Assembly: GCA_029233925.1 (NCBI GenBank)
Contig: JARGOX010000024.1
Coordinates: 1-64,000, forward strand
Direction of reading: 5' to 3'
Length of the DNA: 64,000 bases
Source of the DNA: Rhizobiaceae bacterium
GTDB taxonomy: Bacteria; Pseudomonadota; Alphaproteobacteria; Rhizobiales; Rhizobiaceae
Shown piece by piece: positions 1-8,095 of the stretch. The translations under genes and the position numbers were made by a program. The notes below the pieces were generated by a model that was not told the DNA's origin, ran no database searches, and saw only the letters and a list, made by a program, of their open reading frames with translations. Within the stretch, counting starts at the first letter, position 1; every line of letters starts with the position of its first letter.

Positions 1-49
1 ACAGATCACCGTCACCAAAACGGCAAACTGTCAGATCAAGTGTCAACTT

Positions 50-1219
50 CTACAGCTGATCGGCTTGCTGGTGGCGCGCTTGTTTGATCTGACTTTGCAA
101 TGCGCGGCGCTGACTGAGTTGTCTTTCGATCAGTTTTTGCCGTTGGTTCTTGTGCCGTGTGCGTGTTGCGGCGGCTTCGGCTTCATTAGACGCGCGGACT
201 TGTTGATAGCGTCCGGTGATGCGGTGCCAGATGCCGCGCATCCCGCGTGGTCGACGTGAGGCGCGAACAATGTTCTCGCGATCCCACTCAGCCCTTTGTT
301 TTGATTTGAGAGCAGCGCGCGCTTGCCGATGTTTTTTTGTTAGCGTCGCTTTTTGTTCGTTCAGCTTTTCAGATTGCTTTTGAAATGCAGCGCGGGACTC
401 TTGAACATGACGCCGGATGGCAGGCGTCATGCGTTTGCCGATAGCTTCACGGGTTTGTTCGACGCTTGAGAGCGCGTCCGGCTTTCCGAGCCGAGCTGTG
501 ACGTCTTTGGTTTTGCAACCGACTAGGCGGGGAAGGGAATAGACTTCGCCATTGTAATCGAGCGCGACGTGTCCGCGCCGATCCCCTTTTGCGAGAAACA
601 GGCCGTTTTCTTCGAGAGCCGTTGTGAAGGCACGAATGCTGTCTGAATGCGTCCAGGCTTGTTGTGCTACTTGTTTCAGCCAGCGCGGGTCAATACCTTG
701 CCGTTGGGCCTGCTGCCATTCGGCCAAATTGAAGTTTGTTGGATTGCGTTCTGATGCACTTTTTAGGCCTTCCGGTAATTTCCAACCGTTCTCAAGATAA
801 AGATCGCGTGATACGACTTGCAGCTTGTTCTTGAAAAACGAAAGCTGTTTAGCCGTCATGGTTTCGGCATCGATACGCGACCACACGCAATGCGCGTGAC
901 GGCGACCTTCCTTTTCATGGAAGACAATTGCGCGCGGCTGGCTATCGAGCCCGAGCCGGTCTTCGATCCGATTGATGGTCTCCTCGAAGACCTCCACCGG
1001 CACCTGTTCTTGTTCGGGCGGATTAAGGCTTAGAGAGAAAAGATACTGACGGCAATTTGTACCGCGAGAGATCGCTTCACTTTCTTTGAAAGCGTCTTTC
1101 AAATTCTCTGATGCAAATCCACGCAACTCGTGCAGCGATAAATGCTCATTGTCTTCGAGCTTCATGAGATGGGCAGCTAAATCCTGACCGCCGCCGCGTT
1201 GTGAAGCTTTCAAGATCAT
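50..1219 (-). CDS. Relaxase / mobilization nuclease
   Basis: A 389-residue relaxase-domain protein, expected to nick an origin of transfer and lead the strand during conjugative mobilization. The metal-binding motif is clear: HEKEGRRHAHCVW near residues 100-112 gives the H...HxH cluster. The first tyrosine is at about residue 59 (CRQYLFSLSLNP), so the usual N-terminal catalytic tyrosine is not obvious. The C-terminal third is a basic, glutamine-rich, probably coiled-coil tail. It overlaps the upstream MobC-like gene by four bases, the usual mobC-mobA arrangement. It is full length as far as I can judge. The family is common on alphaproteobacterial plasmids and integrated elements, so a mobilizable element probably continues left of the window. 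No oriT could be identified. Confidence 0.85.
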   Translation of the reverse strand: MILKASQRGGGQDLAAHLMKLEDNEHLSLHELRGFASENLKDAFKESEAISRGTNCRQYLFSLSLNPPEQEQVPVEVFEETINRIEDRLGLDSQPRAIVFHEKEGRRHAHCVWSRIDAETMTAKQLSFFKNKLQVVSRDLYLENGWKLPEGLKSASERNPTNFNLAEWQQAQRQGIDPRWLKQVAQQAWTHSDSIRAFTTALEENGLFLAKGDRRGHVALDYNGEVYSLPRLVGCKTKDVTARLGKPDALSSVEQTREAIGKRMTPAIRRHVQESRAAFQKQSEKLNEQKATLTKKHRQARAALKSKQRAEWDRENIVRASRRPRGMRGIWHRITGRYQQVRASNEAEAAATRTRHKNQRQKLIERQLSQRRALQSQIKQARHQQADQL

Positions 1220-1632
1220 TGATTCGCCTCCTTCAAACCGAGTGCGCGGACGAGAAGGCGGCGCACTTCACGCACGTCTTGAACAGCTTTGAAAAGTTCG
1301 GCTTCGGTTTCCGATGTGACCGGCAGCACGCCAATTGAAACGGCGTTTGATATCTCGCCGAGCGACTTTGAAAGATTGCCGGAGCCGAGAAGGGCGAGAG
1401 CTTGAGCCAACGCTTGCCGGTCTTTGATAGAATAACCGGACCCGCGAATACGCAGAGGCGCACCGAGCGTCTTGGCTTTGATATACGCGCTTAGTGGCGT
1501 ACCCTTAGCTTCATTGAGCAGTCGCGCGCGTTCAGTATCGCTCAATCGGATGCTGAACGGCGCCGGACGCTTGCGCTTTGGCTTATCGGTTTTTGGTCTG
1601 GCCGATGCCTCGAATCGATCTATTATGGACAT
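1216..1632 (-). CDS. MobC-like relaxosome accessory protein
   Basis: A 138-residue basic protein with a ribbon-helix-helix-like N-terminal half (SIRLSDTERARLLNEA) followed by LSAYIKAKTL, the pattern of MobC/relaxosome proteins that bind the transfer origin and help the relaxase. The C-terminal half has the helical segment with LGEISNAV and VREVRRLLVRALG typical of the family. Its stop overlaps the relaxase start (ATGA) and its start overlaps the end of the preceding small gene by ten bases, so translation is probably coupled. Family assignment is by pattern and position. Confidence 0.75.
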   Translation of the reverse strand: MSIIDRFEASARPKTDKPKRKRPAPFSIRLSDTERARLLNEAKGTPLSAYIKAKTLGAPLRIRGSGYSIKDRQALAQALALLGSGNLSKSLGEISNAVSIGVLPVTSETEAELFKAVQDVREVRRLLVRALGLKEANQ

Positions 1633-1871
1633 CGCGGCACCGGAGGCTTTTGCTTAAGGTGCTCTAATTGGGTGTTCCAGTCGGCTAGAACTTCGAACAA
1701 TTCGTTCGAGGTATCGCCATCAAGGCGCACCATTTCTTCAAAGGTCCATACCGGTCGATCCCCGACGCTGTTTCCAATTTCAGTCAGTATAAGTCTGTCC
1801 GCATCCATTGAAATTGCGGCAACGTGCCATTCCGATGCATCAAAGCCTTCACGAACATCTTTCAAATGCAT
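1623..1871 (-). CDS. Small acidic hypothetical protein in the mob operon
   Basis: An 82-residue acidic protein I do not recognise. It lies 34 bases after the fic stop and its last ten bases overlap the start of the MobC-like gene (ATGTCCATAA), the sort of overlap expected of a translated, coupled gene. It has tryptophan-rich stretches (SEWHVAAISMD, RPVWTFEEMV) and ends in a proline-rich tail. No catalytic motif or membrane segment is visible. The call as a real gene rests on position and overlap. Confidence 0.5.
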   Translation of the reverse strand: MHLKDVREGFDASEWHVAAISMDADRLILTEIGNSVGDRPVWTFEEMVRLDGDTSNELFEVLADWNTQLEHLKQKPPVPRCP

Positions 1872-1905
1872 GGCAATGCAGCCGCGGAAGCTGGACTGCG
1901 ATCGT

Positions 1906-3027
1906 TCACCTTATGCCATTTGCGAGACTGATGCTGTAGCGTGTGTGCCTGCGCTCGCCTGTTCTGTTCAATGCACCCTTGGCGACGAGGTCCTGCAGGT
2001 CACGCGTGGCTGTGGCTCGGGAAGCCCCGGTGATTGCAATATAATTCTCGGCACTCAAGCCGCCTGTGAAGCCAGCGACGCCCTCGCGAAACAGGCGGGC
2101 TATGGCCTTTTCCTGACGTTGATTGAACTGCCCCTGGAATTGCTGGTGGAATTTGCCCCTCGCGACGGAGAACTCGACCCTTTCAAGGGTAAAGCGCTGT
2201 GCTGCCAGTATCGTCTTGGCAAAATAGACAAGCCATTGTGTGATCTCGTTTCCCCGCGTAGCGGCTTCAAGCATTTCATAATAGCGCTTGTGGTGATGTT
2301 CGATCGTATGGGCGAGGGCAATCAGGCTTGGCTCACCCAGGCTCTGCGCAAGGGCTTTTTCGGACAAGGCGCGACCGATACGTCCATTCCCGTCCTCGAA
2401 GGGGTGAATGTTTTCAAAATGCAGATGCGCCATTGCGGCGCGGGTCAGCGCGGGCAAAGGTGATCTGCCTTCCGGCGCGGTATCGTTGAACCAACCATTA
2501 AACACATCCATCTCGCCCGTGATGTGGTCGGATGGCGGCGCCTCGAAGTGAACCTTCGGATTGTCGAGTCGGCTGGAGACAATCCGCATCGGTTCGGCGT
2601 GCTCCCGGTATTTTCCGATGGCTTCGATGCGGCGTTCGCCGGACATGACCATCCTGTGCCAGGCAAACAGCATGTGATGATTGAGGGGCCTGGCAAAGTT
2701 CAGGTAAATTTCGGCCATCATCTCCGTGAGACCACGTTCTGCGGGAGGGATGCGGCGCGCATCCTTGACAAGTTCCAGTCCCAGTTGCTGCCGCAGAGAC
2801 GATTGAATGCTCTCCCTGTTGAGATATTCTCCTTCGATGGCGGAGGTCTTCAGTGCTTCTTCGCTGATCAGGTCGATCCGGATCCGGTTCTGTTCGTCAG
2901 CGTTAACATGACGGAAAACGCCTAGAAATTCCCCTGAACGAAACAGGAATTCCTTTTCCAAGGGCTCCATTTTGCCGTTGTCATAGGTAAAATGTGGCCA
3001 GTCTGGTTGCTCCCAGTTCCAAGTCAT
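1906..3027 (-). CDS. Fic family protein (DUF4172-type) with C-terminal winged helix
   Basis: A 373-residue Fic protein, probably an AMP-transferase or similar NMP-transferase acting on protein side chains. The catalytic motif HPFEDGNGRIGR is intact at about residues 210-221. An N-terminal inhibitory helix motif SAIEGE (about residues 63-68) matches the class II auto-inhibited arrangement. The N-terminal segment (MTWNWEQPDWPHFTY) matches the DUF4172 extension, and the last about 70 residues (TGASRATATRDLQDLVAKG) form a winged-helix DNA-binding domain. The start at 3027 has AGAAAGAGG upstream. A perfect inverted repeat lies 19-53 bases upstream, suggesting autoregulation through the winged helix. 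It is the first gene of a leftward run that continues into the mobilization genes. Confidence 0.88.
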   Translation of the reverse strand: MTWNWEQPDWPHFTYDNGKMEPLEKEFLFRSGEFLGVFRHVNADEQNRIRIDLISEEALKTSAIEGEYLNRESIQSSLRQQLGLELVKDARRIPPAERGLTEMMAEIYLNFARPLNHHMLFAWHRMVMSGERRIEAIGKYREHAEPMRIVSSRLDNPKVHFEAPPSDHITGEMDVFNGWFNDTAPEGRSPLPALTRAAMAHLHFENIHPFEDGNGRIGRALSEKALAQSLGEPSLIALAHTIEHHHKRYYEMLEAATRGNEITQWLVYFAKTILAAQRFTLERVEFSVARGKFHQQFQGQFNQRQEKAIARLFREGVAGFTGGLSAENYIAITGASRATATRDLQDLVAKGALNRTGERRHTRYSISLANGIR

Positions 3028-3045
3028 GAGTGATAGAGCCTCTTT

Positions 3046-3080
3046 CTATAACTCATAATTCCACAAATTTTGAGTTATAG
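3046..3080. promoter_or_regulatory. Perfect 10-bp inverted repeat upstream of fic, likely operator
   Basis: CTATAACTCA at 3046-3055 and TGAGTTATAG at 3071-3080 are perfect inverted copies separated by 15 AT-rich bases. The element sits just upstream of the fic start. Its outer ends look like a -10 box (TTATAG), so a bound protein would cover the promoter. The obvious candidate binder is the Fic winged-helix domain itself. Function is inferred. Confidence 0.6.
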
Positions 3081-3501
3081 CAATTTCGCCATGCCTCACC
3101 TGACCCGTTGACTGGGTGTCCGAGAAGGTCGAGCCAACCCGCGCCCTATTTATCTAGCGTCTGTGTCGCCGCCTCGTCATCGCAATATCCCGCATCCAGC
3201 AGGTGTTTTGCGTAGACGCGTTCGACATTGAGTGCGAACCTGATCGAGGAGCAATTTTCAATGACACCCTTCAAGCATATGAAACCCGAAAAAAGGGACC
3301 GGAGCCGACACTATGGCAAGCTTGGGGTTTTACCAGTGGGGTGCTCGCGCGGTGATGATCGGGATGCAGCTTTTGCGGTCGCTTGGGCGTTTTTGAGCAG
3401 CATCATGGGGGGCGGATAACACGCAATCTGGATTTTTCAGGTGAAATGCGCATATGCTCAAAACGTGGTTAAAGGGCACAATTCAAATCAAGGTGCGTTC
3501 T
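3081..3501. other. Intergenic region with no convincing gene
   Basis: This 421-base stretch between fic and the antitoxin gene holds only short reading frames with no recognisable product. It probably contains the fic promoter at its left end and the antitoxin promoter at its right end. I could not define attachment sites or a terminator here. Confidence 0.4.
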
Positions 3502-3864
3502 ATGGCTCACTACGTAAAATTGGCCGACGAGATCATCGCCGAAATACGCAGGGAATCCAAATTACAGGGCCATTCTGTTGCTGGACAATTAGCCCATTGG
3601 GTCAGGATCGGCCGCACAATTGAGAAATCGAAGGCCTTCGACTACAAGCGCATCTGTGATGCTCTCGAAGGCACGCTGTCGCCAGACGCGCTTGCACCTG
3701 TTGAGCAGGATGTCTGGTTTGATCATTTTACAGCGAATATGATCGCGTCTGGCGAGCAGGAAAAGGCGTTCTATGCAAAGCGCCAAAAACTCGGTCGCGG
3801 CGTCGGAATGTCTTGCTCTGGTGAACTTGTCTACGCAACCAAGGTCGCTGATGAGTCGGGATAG
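3502..3864 (+). CDS. ParD-like antitoxin of a type II toxin-antitoxin pair
   Basis: A 120-residue protein beginning MAHYVKLADEI, with the conserved RESKLQGHSVAGQLAHWVRIGR segment (about 17-38; ribbon-helix-helix-like) of the ParD-like antitoxin family. The C-terminal half (FDHFTANMIASGEQEKAFYA) is the toxin-contacting region. I chose ATG 3502 because AAGGTG precedes it with good spacing and homologues start at this residue; an upstream in-frame ATG at 3454 is possible. Its end overlaps a zeta-type toxin gene by 14 bases, the normal layout for this pair. The toxin is truncated, so this is an orphan antitoxin. Confidence 0.72.
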   Translation: MAHYVKLADEIIAEIRRESKLQGHSVAGQLAHWVRIGRTIEKSKAFDYKRICDALEGTLSPDALAPVEQDVWFDHFTANMIASGEQEKAFYAKRQKLGRGVGMSCSGELVYATKVADESG

Positions 3865-3985
3865 ACGGCCAACTCTTATCATGCTCGCCGGGCCGCATGG
3901 TTCCGGTCGGTCTACGCTCCTTGAAACGCGCATTGCGCCCAGATTTGCAAAACCCTTGTGTGTCTCACTCCTGAATGGGCCTTGA
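3851..3985 (+). pseudogene. Truncated zeta-type toxin (5' remnant)
   Basis: A 44-residue reading frame begins MSRDRRPTLIMLAGPHGSGR and carries a Walker-A-like GPHGSGRST, then LLETRIAPRFAKP as in zeta-toxin family P-loop kinases, which are usually near 200 residues. It ends abruptly after LCVSLLNGP, with no trace of the rest before the aldehyde dehydrogenase gene. The frame overlaps the antitoxin gene by 14 bases. I read it as a toxin gene deleted at the border of the mobile region. In the loop the usual lysine of GSGKST is arginine, another sign of decay. Confidence 0.65.
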
Positions 3986-4120
3986 AAATCTACGGAGCTG
4001 ATCTGCTGGTGTAATTGATGATTTTGAACCGAGTCTCCTGCCAACGCCCCACCGTTTTCGCCTGATTTGGAACCAAAGCCTGCGCCGTTGGTTACCCATG
4101 CAAGTAAAACAGGAGACGGC

Positions 4121-5497
4121 ATGGCCAGGATCACCACCATCAATCCCGCGACCGAAGAAAAAATTGAGACCTACGCGCTGATGAGCGAGAGCGAAGCGAT
4201 CGACCGGGTGGACAAATGCCATGCGGCTTTTCTGCAGTGGCGCAAGCTGTCCCACAAGGAGCGGGGCGCCTATCTGACGCGGATCGCACAGACGCTGCGG
4301 GACAATGCAGGTGAACTGGCCGCATTGATGACCAGGGAAACCGGAAAGCTTCTGAAAGACGGCCATACCGAAGTTGAAATCTGTGCCGCGATCTTTGACT
4401 ATACCGCTGCCCATGGGCCTGACGCGCTGGCCGATGAGGAGCGCGTCCATGGTCCGGGCAAAAAGCGCGGCGTGGTCAGCTACCAGCCGCTTGGCGTGAT
4501 CTATTCGATCCAGCCGTGGAACTTTCCGCTGTACCAGCCGGTCCGCGTGTTGGCCGCCAATCTGATGACCGGCAATGGTTGTGTGCTCAAACACGCCAGC
4601 ATATGCACCGGATCGGGCCTGCGCCTGCGCGAATTGTGCATTGAGGCAGGCCTGCCTGAAGATCTGTTCCAGGTCATCCTCATCGACCACGATACCAGCG
4701 ACACATTGATCGCACACCCCAAGGTGCGCGGCGTGACATTGACGGGCAGCGACGGGGCCGGACGGCATGTGGGCGCGGTCGCAGCCAGGGCGCTGAAGAA
4801 GACCGTGCTGGAATTGGGCTCCAACGACGCCTATCTTGTGCTGGAAGATGCCGACATCGAAACGGCTGTCAAATTCTCGGTCATCGGGCGGCTCTACAAC
4901 AATGGGGAGACCTGTGTTTCGGCCAAACGTTTTATCGTCACTGAAAAGGTCTATGACGCCTTCGTGGACGCCTTTGTTGCCCGAATGAAAGACATCAAGT
5001 TGGGCGATCCGACCGACGAGGATACGCAACTGGGCCCGCTTTCCAGCCAGGATCAGTTTGACACGGTCAAGGAGCAGGTCGAGCAAAGCGTCGCCAAGGG
5101 CGCCACCATCCTGTGCGGCGGCCAGGCGCCTGAGCGTAAGGGGGCATATTACCCGGCCACGGTGCTGGCTGATCTTGCCCCGGGCATGCCGGCCTATGAT
5201 GATGAAATCTTTGGGCCTGTTGCGTCGATCATCCGCGCCAGCGATGATGAGGACGCCATGCGTCTTGCCAATGAAAGCCGCTACGGTCTGGGCGGCGGCA
5301 TTTTCTGTCGGGATGAAGAACACGCCCTGAAACTGGCCCGTGACCATTTCGACACGGGCATGATCCGCATCAACTCCTTCGGTGCGGCGGATCCCAATAT
5401 GCCCTTTGGCGGGGTCAAGGATTCGGGCTATGGGCGCGAACACGGCGGCTTTGGCATGAAGGAATTTGCAAATGCGAAAGCGATTTTTCTGCCATGA
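4121..5497 (+). CDS. NAD(P)-dependent succinate-semialdehyde dehydrogenase-like protein
   Basis: A 458-residue aldehyde dehydrogenase. The catalytic cysteine lies in NNGETCVSAKRF, the general-base glutamate in LELGSND, and the cofactor loop in LTGSDGAGRHV. Sequence pattern and length match the short SSADH (Sad/GabD2) group, which oxidises succinate semialdehyde and related short semialdehydes in the cytoplasm. I chose ATG 4121, preceded by AGGAGA, over an in-frame start at 4067. The stop overlaps the ATG of the GST gene (ATGA), so the two are co-translated. The exact substrate cannot be read from the sequence. Confidence 0.85.
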   Translation: MARITTINPATEEKIETYALMSESEAIDRVDKCHAAFLQWRKLSHKERGAYLTRIAQTLRDNAGELAALMTRETGKLLKDGHTEVEICAAIFDYTAAHGPDALADEERVHGPGKKRGVVSYQPLGVIYSIQPWNFPLYQPVRVLAANLMTGNGCVLKHASICTGSGLRLRELCIEAGLPEDLFQVILIDHDTSDTLIAHPKVRGVTLTGSDGAGRHVGAVAARALKKTVLELGSNDAYLVLEDADIETAVKFSVIGRLYNNGETCVSAKRFIVTEKVYDAFVDAFVARMKDIKLGDPTDEDTQLGPLSSQDQFDTVKEQVEQSVAKGATILCGGQAPERKGAYYPATVLADLAPGMPAYDDEIFGPVASIIRASDDEDAMRLANESRYGLGGGIFCRDEEHALKLARDHFDTGMIRINSFGAADPNMPFGGVKDSGYGREHGGFGMKEFANAKAIFLP

Positions 5498-6108
5498 TCA
5501 CACTTCACGCCCTTCAGTTTTCCCGCGCAACCCGCGTGCTTTGGCTGCTCAACGACCTTGGGCAGCCCTGCAACCGGATCGATTACCAGCGCAACGCCCA
5601 ATTTCGCGCGCCTGAGAGCCTGTCTGAGGTTCATCCGCTGGGCAAATCACCAGTGATTGAAGACGGGGATGAGATGATTGCGGAATCATCCACCATCCTG
5701 CGCTATCTCGATGCGAAATACGGTGACAACAGCCACCAGCCGCCGCAGGCTACACCGGCTTTCTGGCGGCACGAGGCGCTGTTTGACTATGTCGAATCCT
5801 CATTTGCCGAGGTGGCCCTGCAGGCAATCCTGCCGCTTTTCCGCGGCAAGGATGTGCCGGAAGCGACCAAGGCGGCATTGGACAAACACCTGTCCTATAT
5901 CGAGCAGGAATTGTCGGAAGGCCCCTTGCTTTGTGGTGAGGATCTGACGCTGGCCGATATCCAGATCGCCTACATTCTGGCCCTGCTGGACCGCTTCGCG
6001 ATGCTGGACGGACACCCGAAAGTGGCTGCCTATTGGCAGAGGTTGCAAAATCAGCCCGGCTATATCGCAGCCACCGAGGCCGCAGGGCCGATGGCGCCGC
6101 CCAAATAA
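5494..6108 (+). CDS. Glutathione S-transferase family protein
   Basis: A 204-residue cytosolic GST. The N-terminal thioredoxin-like half includes SRATRVLWLL with a likely catalytic serine near residue 10, the cis-proline loop GKSPVI, and the glutathione-contacting ESSTILRYL motif. The C-terminal all-helical half contains LADIQIAYIL (hydrophobic-pocket helix). It is coupled to the dehydrogenase by ATGA and followed after 21 bases by an NAD(P)-binding reductase. This suggests detoxification of reactive aldehydes or quinones, an inference from context. Confidence 0.85.
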   Translation: MITLHALQFSRATRVLWLLNDLGQPCNRIDYQRNAQFRAPESLSEVHPLGKSPVIEDGDEMIAESSTILRYLDAKYGDNSHQPPQATPAFWRHEALFDYVESSFAEVALQAILPLFRGKDVPEATKAALDKHLSYIEQELSEGPLLCGEDLTLADIQIAYILALLDRFAMLDGHPKVAAYWQRLQNQPGYIAATEAAGPMAPPK

Positions 6109-6129
6109 CCAAATCAAGGAAATCTATCC

Positions 6130-6732
6130 ATGACCATGAATATCCTCGTCGCCGGCGCAACCGGCAAAACCGGCCGCCATCTGGTCGAAGACCTGATCAA
6201 TCAGGGCCATAGACCCACGGCATTGGTGCGCGAAAGCTCTGACACCAGCGATCTTCCCGAAGGCGTGGACCTGCGTCAGGGTGACCTGACTGACCTGCAG
6301 CCCGGCGTATGTGACGGCATGGACGTGGTGATCTTTGCGGCAGGCTCCGGCGGGTCGACCGGCGCAGACATGACCGACAAGGTGGATCGCGACGGCGCAC
6401 AAAAACTCGTGGATCTGGCGGGCCGTGCAGGGGTGAAGCGCTTTGTCATGCTGAGCTCGGTGGGCGCGGATCAGACCGACCCAAAAGGCGATCTGGCCCA
6501 TTACCTGAAAGCCAAACACGCTGCCGACGAACACCTCAAGGCTTCCGGTTTGACCTATGCCATCCTGCGGCCGGTTGCCTTGACCGATGACGCTCGCAGC
6601 GATGATGTGATCCTCGGTGACGATGTGGACAAATCCGCCAAAGCCTCACGCGCCGATGTGGCGCATGTGCTGAGCCAAGCCGCGACGACGGGCCGCTTCG
6701 ACGGCATGGCGCTGGACATGCAGTCTGCCTGA
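6130..6732 (+). CDS. NAD(P)-binding SDR-like protein (NmrA/YwnB type)
   Basis: A 200-residue atypical short-chain dehydrogenase with the nucleotide-binding motif ILVAGATGKTGRHL at the N-terminus and no classical YxxxK catalytic pair. The region VKRFVMLSSVGAD matches the SDR_a5/NmrA-like group. These proteins usually bind NAD(P) and act as flavin or quinone reductases, or as redox sensors. An in-frame ATG lies at 6136. AAGGAA precedes the first start. It is the last gene of the three-gene run. Confidence 0.8.
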   Translation: MTMNILVAGATGKTGRHLVEDLINQGHRPTALVRESSDTSDLPEGVDLRQGDLTDLQPGVCDGMDVVIFAAGSGGSTGADMTDKVDRDGAQKLVDLAGRAGVKRFVMLSSVGADQTDPKGDLAHYLKAKHAADEHLKASGLTYAILRPVALTDDARSDDVILGDDVDKSAKASRADVAHVLSQAATTGRFDGMALDMQSA

Positions 6733-6820
6733 GTTGGCGAGGTGGACAAGGCAAGAAATTCGGGTGGACCCCGGATGTTGATACCGATTGGCTATCGGCC
6801 TGCAAGTGTCACTCTGGTGG

Positions 6821-7975
6821 TCAGTCGAATCCCTCGCGAAGCGCTATCGGCAGTTTCTCTGATGGCTGATTGCCCGGCCTTTCAATGCCCGGCCTTTCAA
6901 TGCCAAGTCTTTCAATGCCAAGTCTTTCGATGCCTTGCCCGCCGATCCCTGGCCTGCCAATCCCTGGCCTGCCAATCCCCGGCCCACCAATCCCCGGCCT
7001 GCCAATGGCCTCAATGGAGTCCAGGAGCGCTTTGCTGAAGCGTTCAGGCGCCTCAAGTTGCGGCATGTGGCCAATGTTCTTCAGTTTGATGAAGCTTGAA
7101 AGATTGATGATTTTCGCCAGTTCCTCGCCCTGTCGTATGGGCGTGACCTGATCCTGTTCGCCCCATATGAGTGCAACGGGCATCTTCAATTTACTCAGGT
7201 TTTCACGCTGACGACTGAAGGCCGTTGGGTCACCGGCAAGAAATTGCCCAAGCCAGATGACCATATGTTCCGTATTGCCTTTCAGAGCCATGGGGCGCTG
7301 CAAAATTTCAACATGGCGCGCTGTCAGGGCATCTTTCTGGTGCATGAACTGCCGCGTCAGAAAACCGGTCAGCAACGGATTGGTGATTGTCGCCGATACC
7401 AGAACCTCGGCGAGCCAGGGCACGTTCAAAGGAAAAGGCACTGTGTTCTTCACGATATCATCACCTTCACCGGCCAGAACCATGACGGGACAGATCAGGA
7501 CAAGGCCTGATAGCTGATCAGGGGAGCGCAATGCCGTTTCGGCCGCGACGCCACCACCGTATGAATGGCCCACCAAAATGTAATTCTGCAAACCCATGGC
7601 TGAAACAAGGCTGGCAATTCTCTGCGCTTGTCTGCTGCGCGAAAAATCCGTGTCATCGCGGTCTGAAAAGCCGAAAGGCGCTTGATCGACAGCGATGACC
7701 CGATAGCCATTTTTGGCAAGCGTAATGGCCGTTTCTTCCCAGAGCCCGCCCCAGGCAGCCATGCCATGTGTCATGACAATGGGCTGGCCATCGGCCTCGC
7801 CCCAGATCGAAACATGGATTTTGCCATAGGGTGTTTCCACAAATTTCCCGTTCGTCGGTGCCATCTGATCTGCGGATTTGGCCTCCTGCTGCCAGGCATG
7901 CAGGCGGAATCCGCCAAGAACAGCGAGGGCCACAATCAGCAGAACCGAACATATTTTGAAAACCAACTTGAGCAT
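6821..7975 (-). CDS. Membrane-anchored alpha/beta hydrolase with pentapeptide-repeat tail
   Basis: A 384-residue protein with an N-terminal hydrophobic anchor (LVFKICSVLLIVALAVLGGF, about 3-22), then an alpha/beta-hydrolase fold: nucleophile elbow VGHSYGGG (serine about residue 139), acid in WGEQDQVTP, histidine in NIGHMPQLEAP. It is probably exported and membrane-bound, acting on an ester or similar bond outside the cytoplasm. The last about 60 residues are nine tandem pentapeptides of the form (G/E)(R/G)xGI and a short tail, which is not part of the fold and is encoded by a 15-bp DNA repeat. It stands alone, divergent from the FAD-oxidase operon. The substrate is unknown. Confidence 0.8.
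   Translation of the reverse strand: MLKLVFKICSVLLIVALAVLGGFRLHAWQQEAKSADQMAPTNGKFVETPYGKIHVSIWGEADGQPIVMTHGMAAWGGLWEETAITLAKNGYRVIAVDQAPFGFSDRDDTDFSRSRQAQRIASLVSAMGLQNYILVGHSYGGGVAAETALRSPDQLSGLVLICPVMVLAGEGDDIVKNTVPFPLNVPWLAEVLVSATITNPLLTGFLTRQFMHQKDALTARHVEILQRPMALKGNTEHMVIWLGQFLAGDPTAFSRQRENLSKLKMPVALIWGEQDQVTPIRQGEELAKIINLSSFIKLKNIGHMPQLEAPERFSKALLDSIEAIGRPGIGGPGIGRPGIGRPGIGGQGIERLGIERLGIERPGIERPGNQPSEKLPIALREGFD
6871..7005. repeat. Nine-copy 15-bp tandem repeat inside the hydrolase gene
   Basis: The DNA encodes nine successive pentapeptides (GRPGI, GGPGI, GRPGI, GRPGI, GGQGI, ERLGI, ERLGI, ERPGI, ERPGN) on the minus strand. Adjacent copies differ by only a few bases, and there are two subfamilies (GRPGI-like and ERLGI-like). 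The length is a multiple of three, so copy changes keep the frame. Such repeats often vary in number between strains. Confidence 0.85.
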
Positions 7976-8095
7976 GCGGTAAGTCCTGCGTCTTCCATCG
8001 GGGTTTGCACGGGTTTAAATGTTCATCATTTCCTTTAAGGACTATTGAGACAAATGCGATTCGCTGACGACGTACCGAGATGAATGGGGGTAATC

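Noticed and set aside
3228-3419. Small plus-strand frame between fic and the antitoxin
   Set aside because: No family likeness and no convincing ribosome-binding site.
3589-4143. Long minus-strand reading frame across the antitoxin and toxin remnant
   Set aside because: It is antisense to the antitoxin and has no domain likeness; the plus-strand frames have family matches and ribosome-binding sites.
3965-5443. 492-residue minus-strand frame opposite the aldehyde dehydrogenase
   Set aside because: It mirrors the high-GC coding strand of a well-matched enzyme gene and shows no recognisable motif.
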